Source: Lachnospiraceae bacterium (GTDB lineage: Bacteria; Bacillota; Clostridia; Lachnospirales; Lachnospiraceae). Taken from it: a stretch of DNA of 64,000 nucleotides. Shown here in pieces: positions 43,784-51,972 of this stretch. Within the stretch, counting starts at the first letter, position 1. Each line of letters starts with the position of its first letter. The notes under the pieces are model-generated. The model saw only the letters and a list, made by a program, of their open reading frames with translations. It had not been told where the DNA came from and made no database searches. Location of the stretch: NCBI GenBank assembly GCA_902363445.1, contig CABJAB010000003.1, forward strand, positions 1-64,000. The letters are read 5' to 3'. The position numbers and the translations under genes are program-made.

Positions 43784-45316
43784 CTACCTCGCATTTGCCT
43801 TCCTCAGTTCCTCCACATTGGCAGATGCAAATTCCATGATATATTCCTGGTTGATTTCCTCTCCGCTCACCTCTCCGGACAGATAGTGCTCACGCATAAC
43901 GATCACTCTGTCACACATGCCGATGACTTCCGGAAGTTCTGAAGAGATCATGATGATCGCCATCCCCTTGGAGGCCAGCTCCGTCATGATCTTGTAAATC
44001 TCATATTTTGCTCCGACATCGATACCCCTGGTCGGTTCATCCAAAATAAACACCTTGGGGTTTGCCAAGATCCATTTTGCCAGCACTACCTTCTGCTGGT
44101 TGCCGCCGGACAGCGCGCTGGCCCTTGTGTGCATACTGGGCGCCTTTACACCCAGCTCATCGAATACCTCCTTCTCCTTCTCCCGTTCCCTTTTATCGCT
44201 TAAAAGGAATCCGCTTTTCCCAAGGAACTGCTTTAAATTGGGAAGTCCGATGTTCTCACCGATGGTCGCCTTGAGTACCAGCCCGTAACGCTTTCTGTCT
44301 TCAGTGGCCATCATGATGCCGTGCTTCATCGCGTCGGAGGTATTTTTAATGGCAATTCTTTTTCCTTCGAGATAGACCTCTCCAGAATGAATGGGATCCA
44401 GGCCGAAGAGAGCTCTTGCGATCTCCGTCCTCCCCGCTCCCATTAAACCAGCCAATCCCAAAATCTCTCCGGCGTGAAGCTTAAAGCTTATATTCTCAAA
44501 CCGCTTATGCCCGGTGAGGTTCTTCACCTCGAGAACCACCTTGTCCGTCACCTTGTGTTTCTTTTCGGGATAAATATTGTTTAACTCACGTCCGACCATC
44601 ATCTTGATGATATCGCCCCGGGTAACGTCTTTAACGTCCTTTGTGTCTATGTATTGGCCGTCCCGCAGAATTGTCACCTTATCTCCGATCTCAAACATTT
44701 CCTCCAGGCGGTGGGATATATAAATAATGCCTACGCCTTCCGCTTTCAGCCTCTTGATACATTGAAAGAGCACCTTTACCTCCGCGTCGGTAATGGCCGA
44801 GGTCGGCTCATCCATAATGATGATCCTTGCGTTCTGAGACACAGACTTCGCGATTTCAATCATCTGCATCTGGGATACCGTCAGATTCCGCACCAGCATA
44901 TGCGGGTCATAAGTGAGCCCCTGGGCTTCTAAGATCGCCTTTGCCTCTTTGTAAATCCTCTTGTCGTCGATCAGCATGTTTCCCCGGCCCAAAGGCTCCC
45001 GGCCTAAAAACAGGTTTTCCGCGATCGTCATGGTGGGAACCTGGTTCAGTTCCTGATGGATCGTTGCAATCCCATACTTTAACGCATCATGCGGATCCTT
45101 TAGGCTTACCTTTTCGCCCTCTATGACAATTTCGCCTTCATAATCTGTATGAAGTCCGCAAAGGATCTTTATCAAGGTTGATTTTCCCGCGCCGTTTTCA
45201 CCCACCAGAATATGGACTTCTCCCTTTTCCACTTTCAGATTGACATGATCCAGCGCCCGGACGCCTGGAAAAGATTTAGAAATGTTTTTCATTTCCAATA
45301 ACGCTGTCCGTTCCAT
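43784..45316 (-). CDS. Sugar ABC transporter ATP-binding protein (RbsA-like, intact)
   Basis: 510 residues with two tandem ATPase domains. The first has Walker A GENGAGKST, signature LTVSQMQMIEIAK, Walker B IIIMDEPTSAI and H-loop ISHRLEEM. The second has the variant GLMGAGRTE, typical of RbsA, with LSGGNQQKVVLAKW and ILDEPTRGIDVG. ATG 45316 (or 45319) lies after GGAGG. It is the first gene of the importer part and the intact counterpart of the degenerate protein at 36085-37479. Confidence 0.95.
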   Translation of the reverse strand: MERTALLEMKNISKSFPGVRALDHVNLKVEKGEVHILVGENGAGKSTLIKILCGLHTDYEGEIVIEGEKVSLKDPHDALKYGIATIHQELNQVPTMTIAENLFLGREPLGRGNMLIDDKRIYKEAKAILEAQGLTYDPHMLVRNLTVSQMQMIEIAKSVSQNARIIIMDEPTSAITDAEVKVLFQCIKRLKAEGVGIIYISHRLEEMFEIGDKVTILRDGQYIDTKDVKDVTRGDIIKMMVGRELNNIYPEKKHKVTDKVVLEVKNLTGHKRFENISFKLHAGEILGLAGLMGAGRTEIARALFGLDPIHSGEVYLEGKRIAIKNTSDAMKHGIMMATEDRKRYGLVLKATIGENIGLPNLKQFLGKSGFLLSDKREREKEKEVFDELGVKAPSMHTRASALSGGNQQKVVLAKWILANPKVFILDEPTRGIDVGAKYEIYKIMTELASKGMAIIMISSELPEVIGMCDRVIVMREHYLSGEVSGEEINQEYIMEFASANVEELRKANAR

Positions 45317-45439
45317 CATTTTGCCTCCCTCCAACCATTTTCTGGTTATTCTTATGTATAACTCAACCATATTTTTTTGAAAATATAAATAGTTTTTGGT
45401 CATATTCACTCAACAGCACCCCCAGCATATTGGAATCAC

Positions 45440-45527
45440 CCCCTCCCACGGGAGAACAACGTGGGCAAGCCCATGTGCGGCTGCAAATCAGCCTTCCTCT
45501 GCGCATTGTGCGCGCCCTGCCGGGAGG
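45440..45527 (-). ncRNA. Candidate structured RNA upstream of the sugar importer
   Basis: Three perfect short hairpins follow one another: CCCACG/CGTGGG (45445-45465), GGCTG/CAGCC (45479-45493) and GCGC/GCGC (45501-45513). The segment can be closed by CCTCCC (45442-45447) with GGGAGG (45522-45527), although this shares bases with the first hairpin. It lies between the aldolase terminator and the rbsA-type start, on the importer's strand. It could be a leader or regulatory RNA, or a mobile-element remnant. No known riboswitch was recognised. Confidence 0.45.
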
Positions 45528-45530
45528 AAT

Positions 45531-45566
45531 AAAAAAGCCGCCGGCTTATGATCGCCAGCGGCTTTG
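45531..45566 (-). terminator. Terminator of the aldolase gene
   Basis: Minus strand, AAAGCCGC pairs with GCGGCTTT around a 16-base loop, followed by a run of T's, 20 bases after the stop at 45587. It separates the aldolase from the importer genes, possibly with partial read-through. Confidence 0.85.
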
Positions 45567-45586
45567 TCTCTATTCTCATTATTCTA

Positions 45587-46378
45587 TTATTTCAGTCTCG
45601 CCACGACTGCGTCGGCAGTCTTTTCTACCAGTTTTTCCATCCACGCACAATCAGGATCGAAAGCGTCCAATGAGACTGCCGGTTCCTGGTTGGCAGTCAT
45701 TTCAGGCGCATTTACCAGTCTTCTGGGATTGATCACCAGATCGTGGGTATCCGCTAAAAGCTTGATCTGTTCCATGGAAATAGGACGGTAATCCGCCTTT
45801 ACAACGAATTTATGGAGCAGGGCCAGCTTCGCATAGGCCTCCGCATCCTCAAGTATGTACCAGGCTTCAATGGGATTCTTTCCCCAGGAAATAGGGCCAT
45901 GGTTTGCAAGCATGACCACATTAAAATCCTTGCAGTAGGGTGCGACGGAAGCCGCCAGATCCTCAGAACCGGGATTCTGATAGGGAGCAACGGGAATCCT
46001 GCCGGAAATCGCGGCCGTAGCCGGCGTCAGGGACATGTCCAGTTCCATTCCCAGATTTGCGAACAGGTTCAGGAAGGTCGGATGGGCATGCGCCGTGGAC
46101 ATCACCTCATTGTTCTCTTTATAGATTCTCAGATGCATCGGCAGCTCCGAGGTCGCCTTCCAGGTTCCCTCCAGGATGTTGCCGTCAAAATCCACCTTTA
46201 AAAGCATATCCGGCTTCAGATCGCCTTTGCTCACGCCCGTCGGCGTCGCAATGACTGTGTTATCGCCCACTCTGATCGTGATGTTGCCGTCATTGGCCGA
46301 TACAAAACCCCTCTGATACATTTTCTGACCAATGCTGCAGATCATCTCTTTTGCTTCCTGTTCGGAAATATAATTCAT
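45587..46378 (-). CDS. Class II aldolase (fuculose-1-phosphate aldolase / adducin family)
   Basis: 263 residues of the zinc-dependent class II aldolase family, which splits ketose-1-phosphates into DHAP and an aldehyde. Visible: RGFVSANDGNITIRVGDN, ATPTGVSKGDL, TSELPMHLRIY with the likely catalytic Glu, zinc ligands in STAHAHPTFLNLF and MLANHGPISWG. Length is longer than FucA (about 215) because of a C-terminal extension. ATG 46378 follows AAAAGGAG. With MtnK and MtnA downstream it could cleave 5-methylthioribulose- or 5-deoxyribulose-1-phosphate. Confidence 0.9.
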   Translation of the reverse strand: MNYISEQEAKEMICSIGQKMYQRGFVSANDGNITIRVGDNTVIATPTGVSKGDLKPDMLLKVDFDGNILEGTWKATSELPMHLRIYKENNEVMSTAHAHPTFLNLFANLGMELDMSLTPATAAISGRIPVAPYQNPGSEDLAASVAPYCKDFNVVMLANHGPISWGKNPIEAWYILEDAEAYAKLALLHKFVVKADYRPISMEQIKLLADTHDLVINPRRLVNAPEMTANQEPAVSLDAFDPDCAWMEKLVEKTADAVVARLK

Positions 46379-46439
46379 AGTTCACACTCCTTTTCTGTAT
46401 AAAATGCCGTCCCAATACCGCCATCTGTAATTCACCATA

Positions 46440-46468
46440 ATTGTAATATGGCGCCTATGCTTCCACAA
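46440..46468 (-). promoter_or_regulatory. Promoter of the aldolase / importer cluster
   Basis: Minus strand, -35 TTGTGG (46463-46468), 17-base spacer, -10 TACAAT (46440-46445), 62 bases before the aldolase start. It deviates from consensus at the -35, as expected for an activator-dependent promoter. Confidence 0.55.
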
Positions 46469-46515
46469 GGCGGCGGCCCCAACAGAAAAGGGGTGTGAAT
46501 CTAACAAAAGCAGGG

Positions 46516-48975
46516 CTACAGGCTTACTTCCACCTTGTCCAGATGCCAGATCTCATCAATATACTGGCGGACCGTCCTGTCAGAACTGAATTTTCCAGAA
46601 TTTGCGACATTCAAAATAGCGGCTTTCGCCCACCATGCCTCGTCCCGGTATGCCTTATCTACCTGCCACTGCGCCTCATCATAAGCGCGGAAATCCTTCA
46701 GATTAAAGTAGGTATCGGCTTTATCGGTACTCCGGGTATTGAGCAGGGAATTATAGATGTCCCGGAAAAGCTCAGGATTTTCCGGTGCATAGGAGCCATT
46801 GATCAGCTGCATCAGCACACGCCGGATATCCTGGTCATTATTGAAAATGTCCATGGGATTGTAATCGCCATTTGTCTCGCAGGCGATGACTTCATCGGCA
46901 GACATGCCGAAAATAAAGGCATTTTCCCTTCCGGCTTCTTCCACGATCTCCACGTTGGCGCCGTCCATGGTGCCTATGGTCAGCGCGCCGTTTAACATCA
47001 GCTTCATGTTGCTCGTGCCGGAGCCCTCGCGGCTGGCTGTGGAGATCTGCTCGCTCAGATCGGCGGCCGCGTAGATCCATTCTGCGTTGGATACCCGATA
47101 GTCCTCAATAAATACCACCTTGATCTTTCCTTTGATGGAAGAATCATTGTTGATGACGTCGGCAACAGAATTGATCAGCTTGATCGTCAGTTTCGCAATC
47201 CTGTAGCCGGCCGCGGCTTTCGCACCGAAAATAAAGGTCCTGGGCACCATGTCCAGATCCGGGTCATCCTTCAGCATATTGTACAGATACATGACATGCA
47301 GAATATTCAAGAGCTGTCTCTTGTACTCGTGGAGGCGTTTTACCTGCACGTCGAACAGAGAGCGGGGATCCACGTCGATTCCGTTGTTTTCCTTGATATA
47401 CCGGACAAGGCGCAGTTTATTCTGATATTTGATATTTCTGAATTCTTGCTGGCATTTCTCATCGCCGGCATAAAGGGCCAATTTTTTGATATGGGGCAGG
47501 TCGGTGATCCACTCATCGCCGATTTTGCCGGTCACCCAATCCGCGAGAAGCTCATTCCCGTGGAGCAGAAAACGCCTCTGGGTGATTCCGTTTGTCTTAT
47601 TATTGAATTTCCAGGGCGTCATGCCGTAAAAATCCTTCAATACCCGTTTCTTAAGGATCTCCGTGTGGAGCTCCGCGACGCCGTTTACAGAAAAGCTTCC
47701 CACGACCGCCAGATTCGCCATTTTCACCTGCCCGTCATAGATAATGGACATACTCCTCACCTTATCTTCGTCGCCAGGATAAATGCGGCGGACTTCTTCC
47801 ACGAAGCGCCTGTTGATCTCCTCCACGATCTGGTAGATTCTGGGAAGCAGACGGGAAAACAGTTCAATGGGCCATTTCTCCAGAGCTTCCGCCATGACTG
47901 TGTGATTCGTATAGGCGCAGCAATTCGTCACCACAGCCCAGGCATCGTCCCAGGAAAAGCCCTCCTCATCGATCAAAATACGCATGAGCTCTGGAATCGC
48001 CACGGTTGGATGGGTGTCGTTGAGCTGGAACACCACCTTTTCCGGCAGCTTACGCAGATCAGAATGTTTTGCCTTATATTTGCCGACCGCCCTCTGAATG
48101 CTGGCGGAAATAAAGAAATACTGCTGTTTTAGGCGGAGCTCCTTGCCGGCGTAGTGATTGTCGTTGGGATAAAGCACCTCCACAATGGTCTTTGCCAGAT
48201 TCTCCTGCTCTACGGCGTTGTAGTATTCCCCTTTGTCAAAGGCATCCAGATTAAACGTATCGACCGGCTCCGCATCCCATACCATCAGCGTATTTACAAC
48301 GTTGTTGCCATAACCCACGACAGGCAGGTCATATGGCACAGCGCGGACAGACTGATAATTTTCCTGGATGAAATGATTCCTGCCGTCACTGTCGCACTCA
48401 ATCCGGACGTTTCCGCCGAATTTAATTAGGGCCGCGTATTCTTCTCTGCGTACTTCAAAAGGATTCCCGTCCTTCAGCCAATTATCGGGAACCTCGACCT
48501 GATAGCCGTTTTCTATTTTCTGCTTAAATAATCCGTACTTATAGCGGATCCCACAGCCATAGGCAGGATATCCCATGGTAGCCAGAGAGTCCAGGAAACA
48601 AGCGGCAAGGCGTCCCAGGCCGCCGTTTCCGAGGGCATAATCCGACTCCTGGTCCTCGATCGCATTGAGGTCAAACCCCAATTCGTCCAGAACCTCACGG
48701 ATCTCTTTCACAGCACGGATATTAATGATATTGTTGCCAAGAGCGCGGCCCATCAGAAATTCCATGGACAGATAATAAAGCGTCTTTGCGTCCTGCTTTT
48801 CGTACTCCCTATGGGTGGCGATCCATTCATCGATGATCACGTCCTTTACCGCATAGGCCACAGCCTGAAAAACCTGTTTGGGCGAGGCCTCCTCGATGGT
48901 CCTGCGATAAAGCTTTTTCACATTGCCGGTCACTTCTTGTTTGAACTGTTTTTTGTTGAACTGATAACCAGACAT
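46516..48975 (-). CDS. glgP: Glycogen/starch/maltodextrin phosphorylase
   Basis: 819 residues, the full length of family 35 phosphorylases, which release glucose-1-phosphate from alpha-1,4-glucans. The pyridoxal phosphate lysine lies in EGSGTSNMKLMLNGALTIGTMDGANVEI near residue 650; upstream are ALGNGGLGRLAACFLDS and VFQLNDTHPTVAIPELMR. ATG 48975 follows AAGGAGG. It stands alone, with a perfect 10-bp inverted repeat in its leader. Confidence 0.96.
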   Translation of the reverse strand: MSGYQFNKKQFKQEVTGNVKKLYRRTIEEASPKQVFQAVAYAVKDVIIDEWIATHREYEKQDAKTLYYLSMEFLMGRALGNNIINIRAVKEIREVLDELGFDLNAIEDQESDYALGNGGLGRLAACFLDSLATMGYPAYGCGIRYKYGLFKQKIENGYQVEVPDNWLKDGNPFEVRREEYAALIKFGGNVRIECDSDGRNHFIQENYQSVRAVPYDLPVVGYGNNVVNTLMVWDAEPVDTFNLDAFDKGEYYNAVEQENLAKTIVEVLYPNDNHYAGKELRLKQQYFFISASIQRAVGKYKAKHSDLRKLPEKVVFQLNDTHPTVAIPELMRILIDEEGFSWDDAWAVVTNCCAYTNHTVMAEALEKWPIELFSRLLPRIYQIVEEINRRFVEEVRRIYPGDEDKVRSMSIIYDGQVKMANLAVVGSFSVNGVAELHTEILKKRVLKDFYGMTPWKFNNKTNGITQRRFLLHGNELLADWVTGKIGDEWITDLPHIKKLALYAGDEKCQQEFRNIKYQNKLRLVRYIKENNGIDVDPRSLFDVQVKRLHEYKRQLLNILHVMYLYNMLKDDPDLDMVPRTFIFGAKAAAGYRIAKLTIKLINSVADVINNDSSIKGKIKVVFIEDYRVSNAEWIYAAADLSEQISTASREGSGTSNMKLMLNGALTIGTMDGANVEIVEEAGRENAFIFGMSADEVIACETNGDYNPMDIFNNDQDIRRVLMQLINGSYAPENPELFRDIYNSLLNTRSTDKADTYFNLKDFRAYDEAQWQVDKAYRDEAWWAKAAILNVANSGKFSSDRTVRQYIDEIWHLDKVEVSL

Positions 48976-49013
48976 GATTACCTCCTTCTGTTTTGGTTAT
49001 GATCTCGCAAAAA

Positions 49014-49037
49014 ACATAAAACAGTTGTGTTTTATGT
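49014..49037. promoter_or_regulatory. Perfect inverted repeat in the glgP leader
   Basis: ACATAAAACA-GTTG-TGTTTTATGT, ten perfect base pairs with a 4-base centre, 39 bases before the glgP start. It may be a repressor operator or an RNA hairpin. The glgP promoter itself is not clear. Confidence 0.5.
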
Positions 49038-49154
49038 CTCAAATAAATTACAGACGGCGATATTTGAAACACGGCATGTTGATTCATTCTACCATGGAAT
49101 AAAAAAAGAAACAAGGATACATCTTGTACATCATACCGAAGGCTTTTCTTAAAA

Positions 49155-49187
49155 TAAAAAAGCGGTACAGCTTTTCGCTGTACCGCT
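49155..49187 (-). terminator. Terminator of the second SH3-NlpC/P60 gene
   Basis: AGCGGTACAGC pairs perfectly with GCTGTACCGCT around GAAAA, followed on the minus strand by T6, 12 bases past the stop. Confidence 0.92.
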
Positions 49188-49198
49188 CAACTCATCAT

Positions 49199-50545
49199 TT
49201 ACAGAACTGATACCGCACAATACACTCTGCCGGTGTTCAGGCCGGAGATTCCAATACCATGCTGCTCGTCAATCGCGTGAATAATCTGGCCTCCGCCGAT
49301 ATACATAGCCACGTGATAAATGCTTCCGCCGTTTGCGTAGAAGATTAAATCGCCAGGCTGCAAATCACCAACGGAAATCTGTCTTCCCGCGCCTGCCTGA
49401 GAACGAGATGTTCTGGGAAGGCTGATACCGAAGTGAGCATACACACCTCTGGTAAAACCGGAGCAGTCCGTACCGCCTGTCAGGCTGTTTCCGCCATATA
49501 CATAGGGATTACCGACAAACTGTTTTGCATACGCAACGATTGCGCTTCTGGTAGCATTGGAAACCGCCTCTGTAGGAGCTTCTGTATCGGGAGCTTTTGT
49601 CTCCTTCTTAGTCGTCTCTTCCTCGGTCTTCTTCTCTGCTTCCGTTGCTTTCTGGGTATCCTTCTTCTCGGTCTCCCTTTCTGTCTGTGCTTCGGTCTCT
49701 GCTTTTTCAAGCGCTTCCTCCGCTTTTCTGGCCTCTTCCGCAAGTCTGGCTTCTTCTTCCAGCTTTGCTTTTTCTTCCTCCAGGGAAATCGCTTTATCAA
49801 ACTTCACATATGTATCTACATACTGTTTTGCAACATAACCGGTGACATAATTTCCATCGTCATCCTGTCCAAGGGAAAGTTTTACGAAATCCTCTTCCTG
49901 ATCAATAACGGTATATGTATCGCCCTGCCACAGGGTATCGATCACTTCACTGTCGGTATTCGCCTCCGAACGGAGCCTCAGGCCGCCCTCGGATACTTCG
50001 CAGAAGCTCTTGCCAATCTTCATGGCTACCTGCTCTGCCTCATCTCCAGTCACGAAGTAATCTGCTTTTATGTATCCTTCCACACTGCCGGACTGAATCT
50101 TATACCAGGTGCCGTCCTCCCGTTCTACCGTCTCTTCAATGGTAGCGGCGCAGTTGTTATAAATCTTTCCTACGATCTCCGCATCGGTATTGGCATCGGT
50201 CCTGATATTTACATATCCTTCGTCCGTGCCCACCTGAGATACTGCGATATTCGCATAAGGAGAAACTTCCTTCGGCTGGGCTTCCGTCTCAGGAGCCTCC
50301 GTCTCAGCCGCCGCTGTCTGCGGAACTGTCGGGGCGGACGCCGCTTCAACAGGATTTTTCAGATAATCCTTAAGCTCCACCTCCGGATTTGCCGTTCCGG
50401 CGTAAAAATTATTCATTGCTACGGAAATGCCTGCCACTGCAGAATCGATTTCTACTTTATTCGCAGCGTTGATGGAAGACGTCCCCGCTATCAACACGGA
50501 TGCGCACATACAGCCGATTGTGACCACAATCCTGTTTTTTCTCAT
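49199..50545 (-). CDS. Secreted SH3-domain NlpC/P60 peptidoglycan endopeptidase (paralogue 2)
   Basis: 448 residues. Signal peptide MRKNRIVVTIGCMCASVLIAG, a linker, two bacterial SH3 domains (YVNIRTDANTDAEIVGKIYN near 112 and LRLRSEANTDSEVIDTLWQG near 190), a Glu/Lys/Thr-rich coiled linker near 260-330, and a C-terminal NlpC/P60 domain with Cys361 (GGTDCSGFTRG), His411 and His423. Domain order and sequence closely match the protein at 32275-33615, so the two are recent paralogues about 17 kb apart, both with WalR-type boxes. Confidence 0.93.
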   Translation of the reverse strand: MRKNRIVVTIGCMCASVLIAGTSSINAANKVEIDSAVAGISVAMNNFYAGTANPEVELKDYLKNPVEAASAPTVPQTAAAETEAPETEAQPKEVSPYANIAVSQVGTDEGYVNIRTDANTDAEIVGKIYNNCAATIEETVEREDGTWYKIQSGSVEGYIKADYFVTGDEAEQVAMKIGKSFCEVSEGGLRLRSEANTDSEVIDTLWQGDTYTVIDQEEDFVKLSLGQDDDGNYVTGYVAKQYVDTYVKFDKAISLEEEKAKLEEEARLAEEARKAEEALEKAETEAQTERETEKKDTQKATEAEKKTEEETTKKETKAPDTEAPTEAVSNATRSAIVAYAKQFVGNPYVYGGNSLTGGTDCSGFTRGVYAHFGISLPRTSRSQAGAGRQISVGDLQPGDLIFYANGGSIYHVAMYIGGGQIIHAIDEQHGIGISGLNTGRVYCAVSVL

Positions 50546-50581
50546 ATACTTAACCTCCAGTGTTTTTCAACTGTCCCATTT

Positions 50582-50598
50582 GTTACAAATTTGTTACA
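50582..50598 (-). promoter_or_regulatory. WalR-type box in the leader of NlpC/P60 gene 2
   Basis: Minus strand TGTAAC-AAATT-TGTAAC, an exact fit to TGTWAH-N5-TGTWAH, starting 9 bases downstream of the -10 box, the same position as in the paralogue. Confidence 0.68.
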
Positions 50599-50607
50599 AC
50601 TGTAATC

Positions 50608-50636
50608 ATTATAGCTTTCATGCTTGTCCATGTCAA
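50608..50636 (-). promoter_or_regulatory. Promoter of NlpC/P60 gene 2
   Basis: Minus strand, -35 TTGACA (50631-50636), 17-base spacer, -10 TATAAT (50608-50613); perfect sigma-A boxes. Confidence 0.85.
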
Positions 50637-50696
50637 CCATATTCCGGAAAAGATATTGCCAAATCTTTCCTGTCCGCCGGCATTTTCAGCATTTTT

Positions 50697-50713
50697 GTAA
50701 CATCTTCGTTACA
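50697..50713 (-). promoter_or_regulatory. Second WalR-type box upstream of the NlpC/P60 gene 2 promoter
   Basis: Minus strand TGTAAC-GAAGA-TGTTAC also fits TGTWAH-N5-TGTWAH. It lies about 60 bases upstream of the -35, an activator-like position. The rest of this 431-base gene-free gap (50714-50976) is AT-rich with no further clear signal. Confidence 0.55.
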
Positions 50714-50976
50714 TTTTTGTGAAGTTTACAATGCACCTCACATGTCATAGATTATACCAATTTTTATATACCATGTCAATAATTTTGTAATAATTTCTCA
50801 GCATATGACATATTTCCCCTTGAAATTTTCTATTATGACATTTTTCGGTATGGAAAATTCAAAAAAGAACTTCCTGTTACATTCGTTACATAAATTTAAA
50901 GGATTCTTTGATTCTGACGAAAAGAATGGTCAAACCGCCATAGGTGTGATAAGATGCAGAAAAAGAGGTGACCGAT

Positions 50977-51399
50977 ATGAGAGATGCAGAAAAAACGATC
51001 GGAAATCTGATCGACAAACAGAGTGTGGCATATATAAGCTCCGTAGATGATGATGGATTTCCAAATACAAAAGCCATGCTCCCGCCCAGGAAACGGGAAA
51101 GCATAAGGACCTTTTATTTTACTACCAATACTTCTTCCATGCGTGCGGCACAGTTCCGAAAAAATCCAAAAGCGTGTATTTATTTCTGTGACAAACGATT
51201 TTTCAGAGGAATCATGCTGATTGGAAACATGGAGGTCCTGGAAGACAGCAGGAGCAAGGAAATGATATGGAGAGAAGGAGACACGATGTACTATCCAAAG
51301 GGAGTTACAGATCCGGATTACTGTGTTCTCCGGTTCACCGCTTCCAAGGGACGCTACTACAGTCACTTCAAATCAGAGACTTTCTCCATTGAGGAATAA
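50977..51399 (+). CDS. Pyridoxamine 5'-phosphate oxidase-like flavin-binding protein
   Basis: 140 residues, a split-barrel of the general stress protein 26 / pyridoxamine-phosphate-oxidase-like family: KQSVAYISSVDDDGFPNTKAM, then TFYFTTNTSSMRAAQFRKNPKACIYFCD, where the Ser/Arg stretch usually contacts FMN phosphate. The true substrate is unknown; members often reduce or bind flavin or F420 ligands. ATG 50977 is preceded by AAAGAGG with good spacing. It converges with the GyrI-domain gene. Confidence 0.85.
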   Translation: MRDAEKTIGNLIDKQSVAYISSVDDDGFPNTKAMLPPRKRESIRTFYFTTNTSSMRAAQFRKNPKACIYFCDKRFFRGIMLIGNMEVLEDSRSKEMIWREGDTMYYPKGVTDPDYCVLRFTASKGRYYSHFKSETFSIEE

Positions 51400-51404
51400 C
51401 ATTT

Positions 51405-51911
51405 TCAGGCCTGCTTTTCCTTAACCCCAATCCATACTTCAACCAGTCCGTCTTTTCCATAATACTCGATATCTGGCGCGCCGGATTTCATCCTGCCCGT
51501 CAGATATCCTGAGTTAAGCGGCCGATAGCCGGATCTGGGAAGCCATTTCGTGATCGCCTGGGCTTCTGTTTTACCGATGGTTTCTATTGTACAGGGAAAT
51601 ACAGCCCAGGTCATGGCCGGCACCATATATTCCTCCAAGTCTCCCGTTATCTCTTTGTCACTTGAAACTGCTATAAAATGCGTGAATGCCCGGGAGTCTT
51701 CCTCATCCGTATTATATATGCTGATCCCAAAAAGCCCGTACGGCTCCCGGTCCATTAAGGGCAGCAGCGTGTCTTTTTGAACTCCTCCATGGAATTCCGC
51801 CCACTGGAGCGGAACCGTTTTTCTTCCTTCTTTTTTTCTGTTGGTAGTCCTTACCGCGTATCCTATCACGCGGAAGCTGTCTCTTTCCTCAATTCTGAAT
51901 GGTGTTTCCAT
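51405..51911 (-). CDS. Stand-alone GyrI-like / AraC effector-binding domain protein
   Basis: 168 residues consisting of one GyrI-like small-molecule-binding domain (RDSFRVIGYAVRT... YGLFGISIYN... YMVPAMTWAVFPCTIETIG... DGLVEVWIGVKEKQ). There is no DNA-binding part. ATG 51911 follows GGAGGAG. It is 61 bases downstream of an AraC regulator that carries a related C-terminal domain, so the two probably share a ligand or arose by duplication. Confidence 0.85.
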   Translation of the reverse strand: METPFRIEERDSFRVIGYAVRTTNRKKEGRKTVPLQWAEFHGGVQKDTLLPLMDREPYGLFGISIYNTDEEDSRAFTHFIAVSSDKEITGDLEEYMVPAMTWAVFPCTIETIGKTEAQAITKWLPRSGYRPLNSGYLTGRMKSGAPDIEYYGKDGLVEVWIGVKEKQA

Positions 51912-51972
51912 CCGGCTCCTCCTTTTGCCTGCTGTATTCCGATTCATCTCGATGTTGCATGATCAGCCTCAG

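Noticed and set aside
40012..46378. Autoinducer-2 (Lsr) uptake system
   Set aside because: There is an importer, FGGY kinase and aldolase-like enzyme, but a single permease, no LsrF/LsrG-type gene, and MtnK-MtnA instead.
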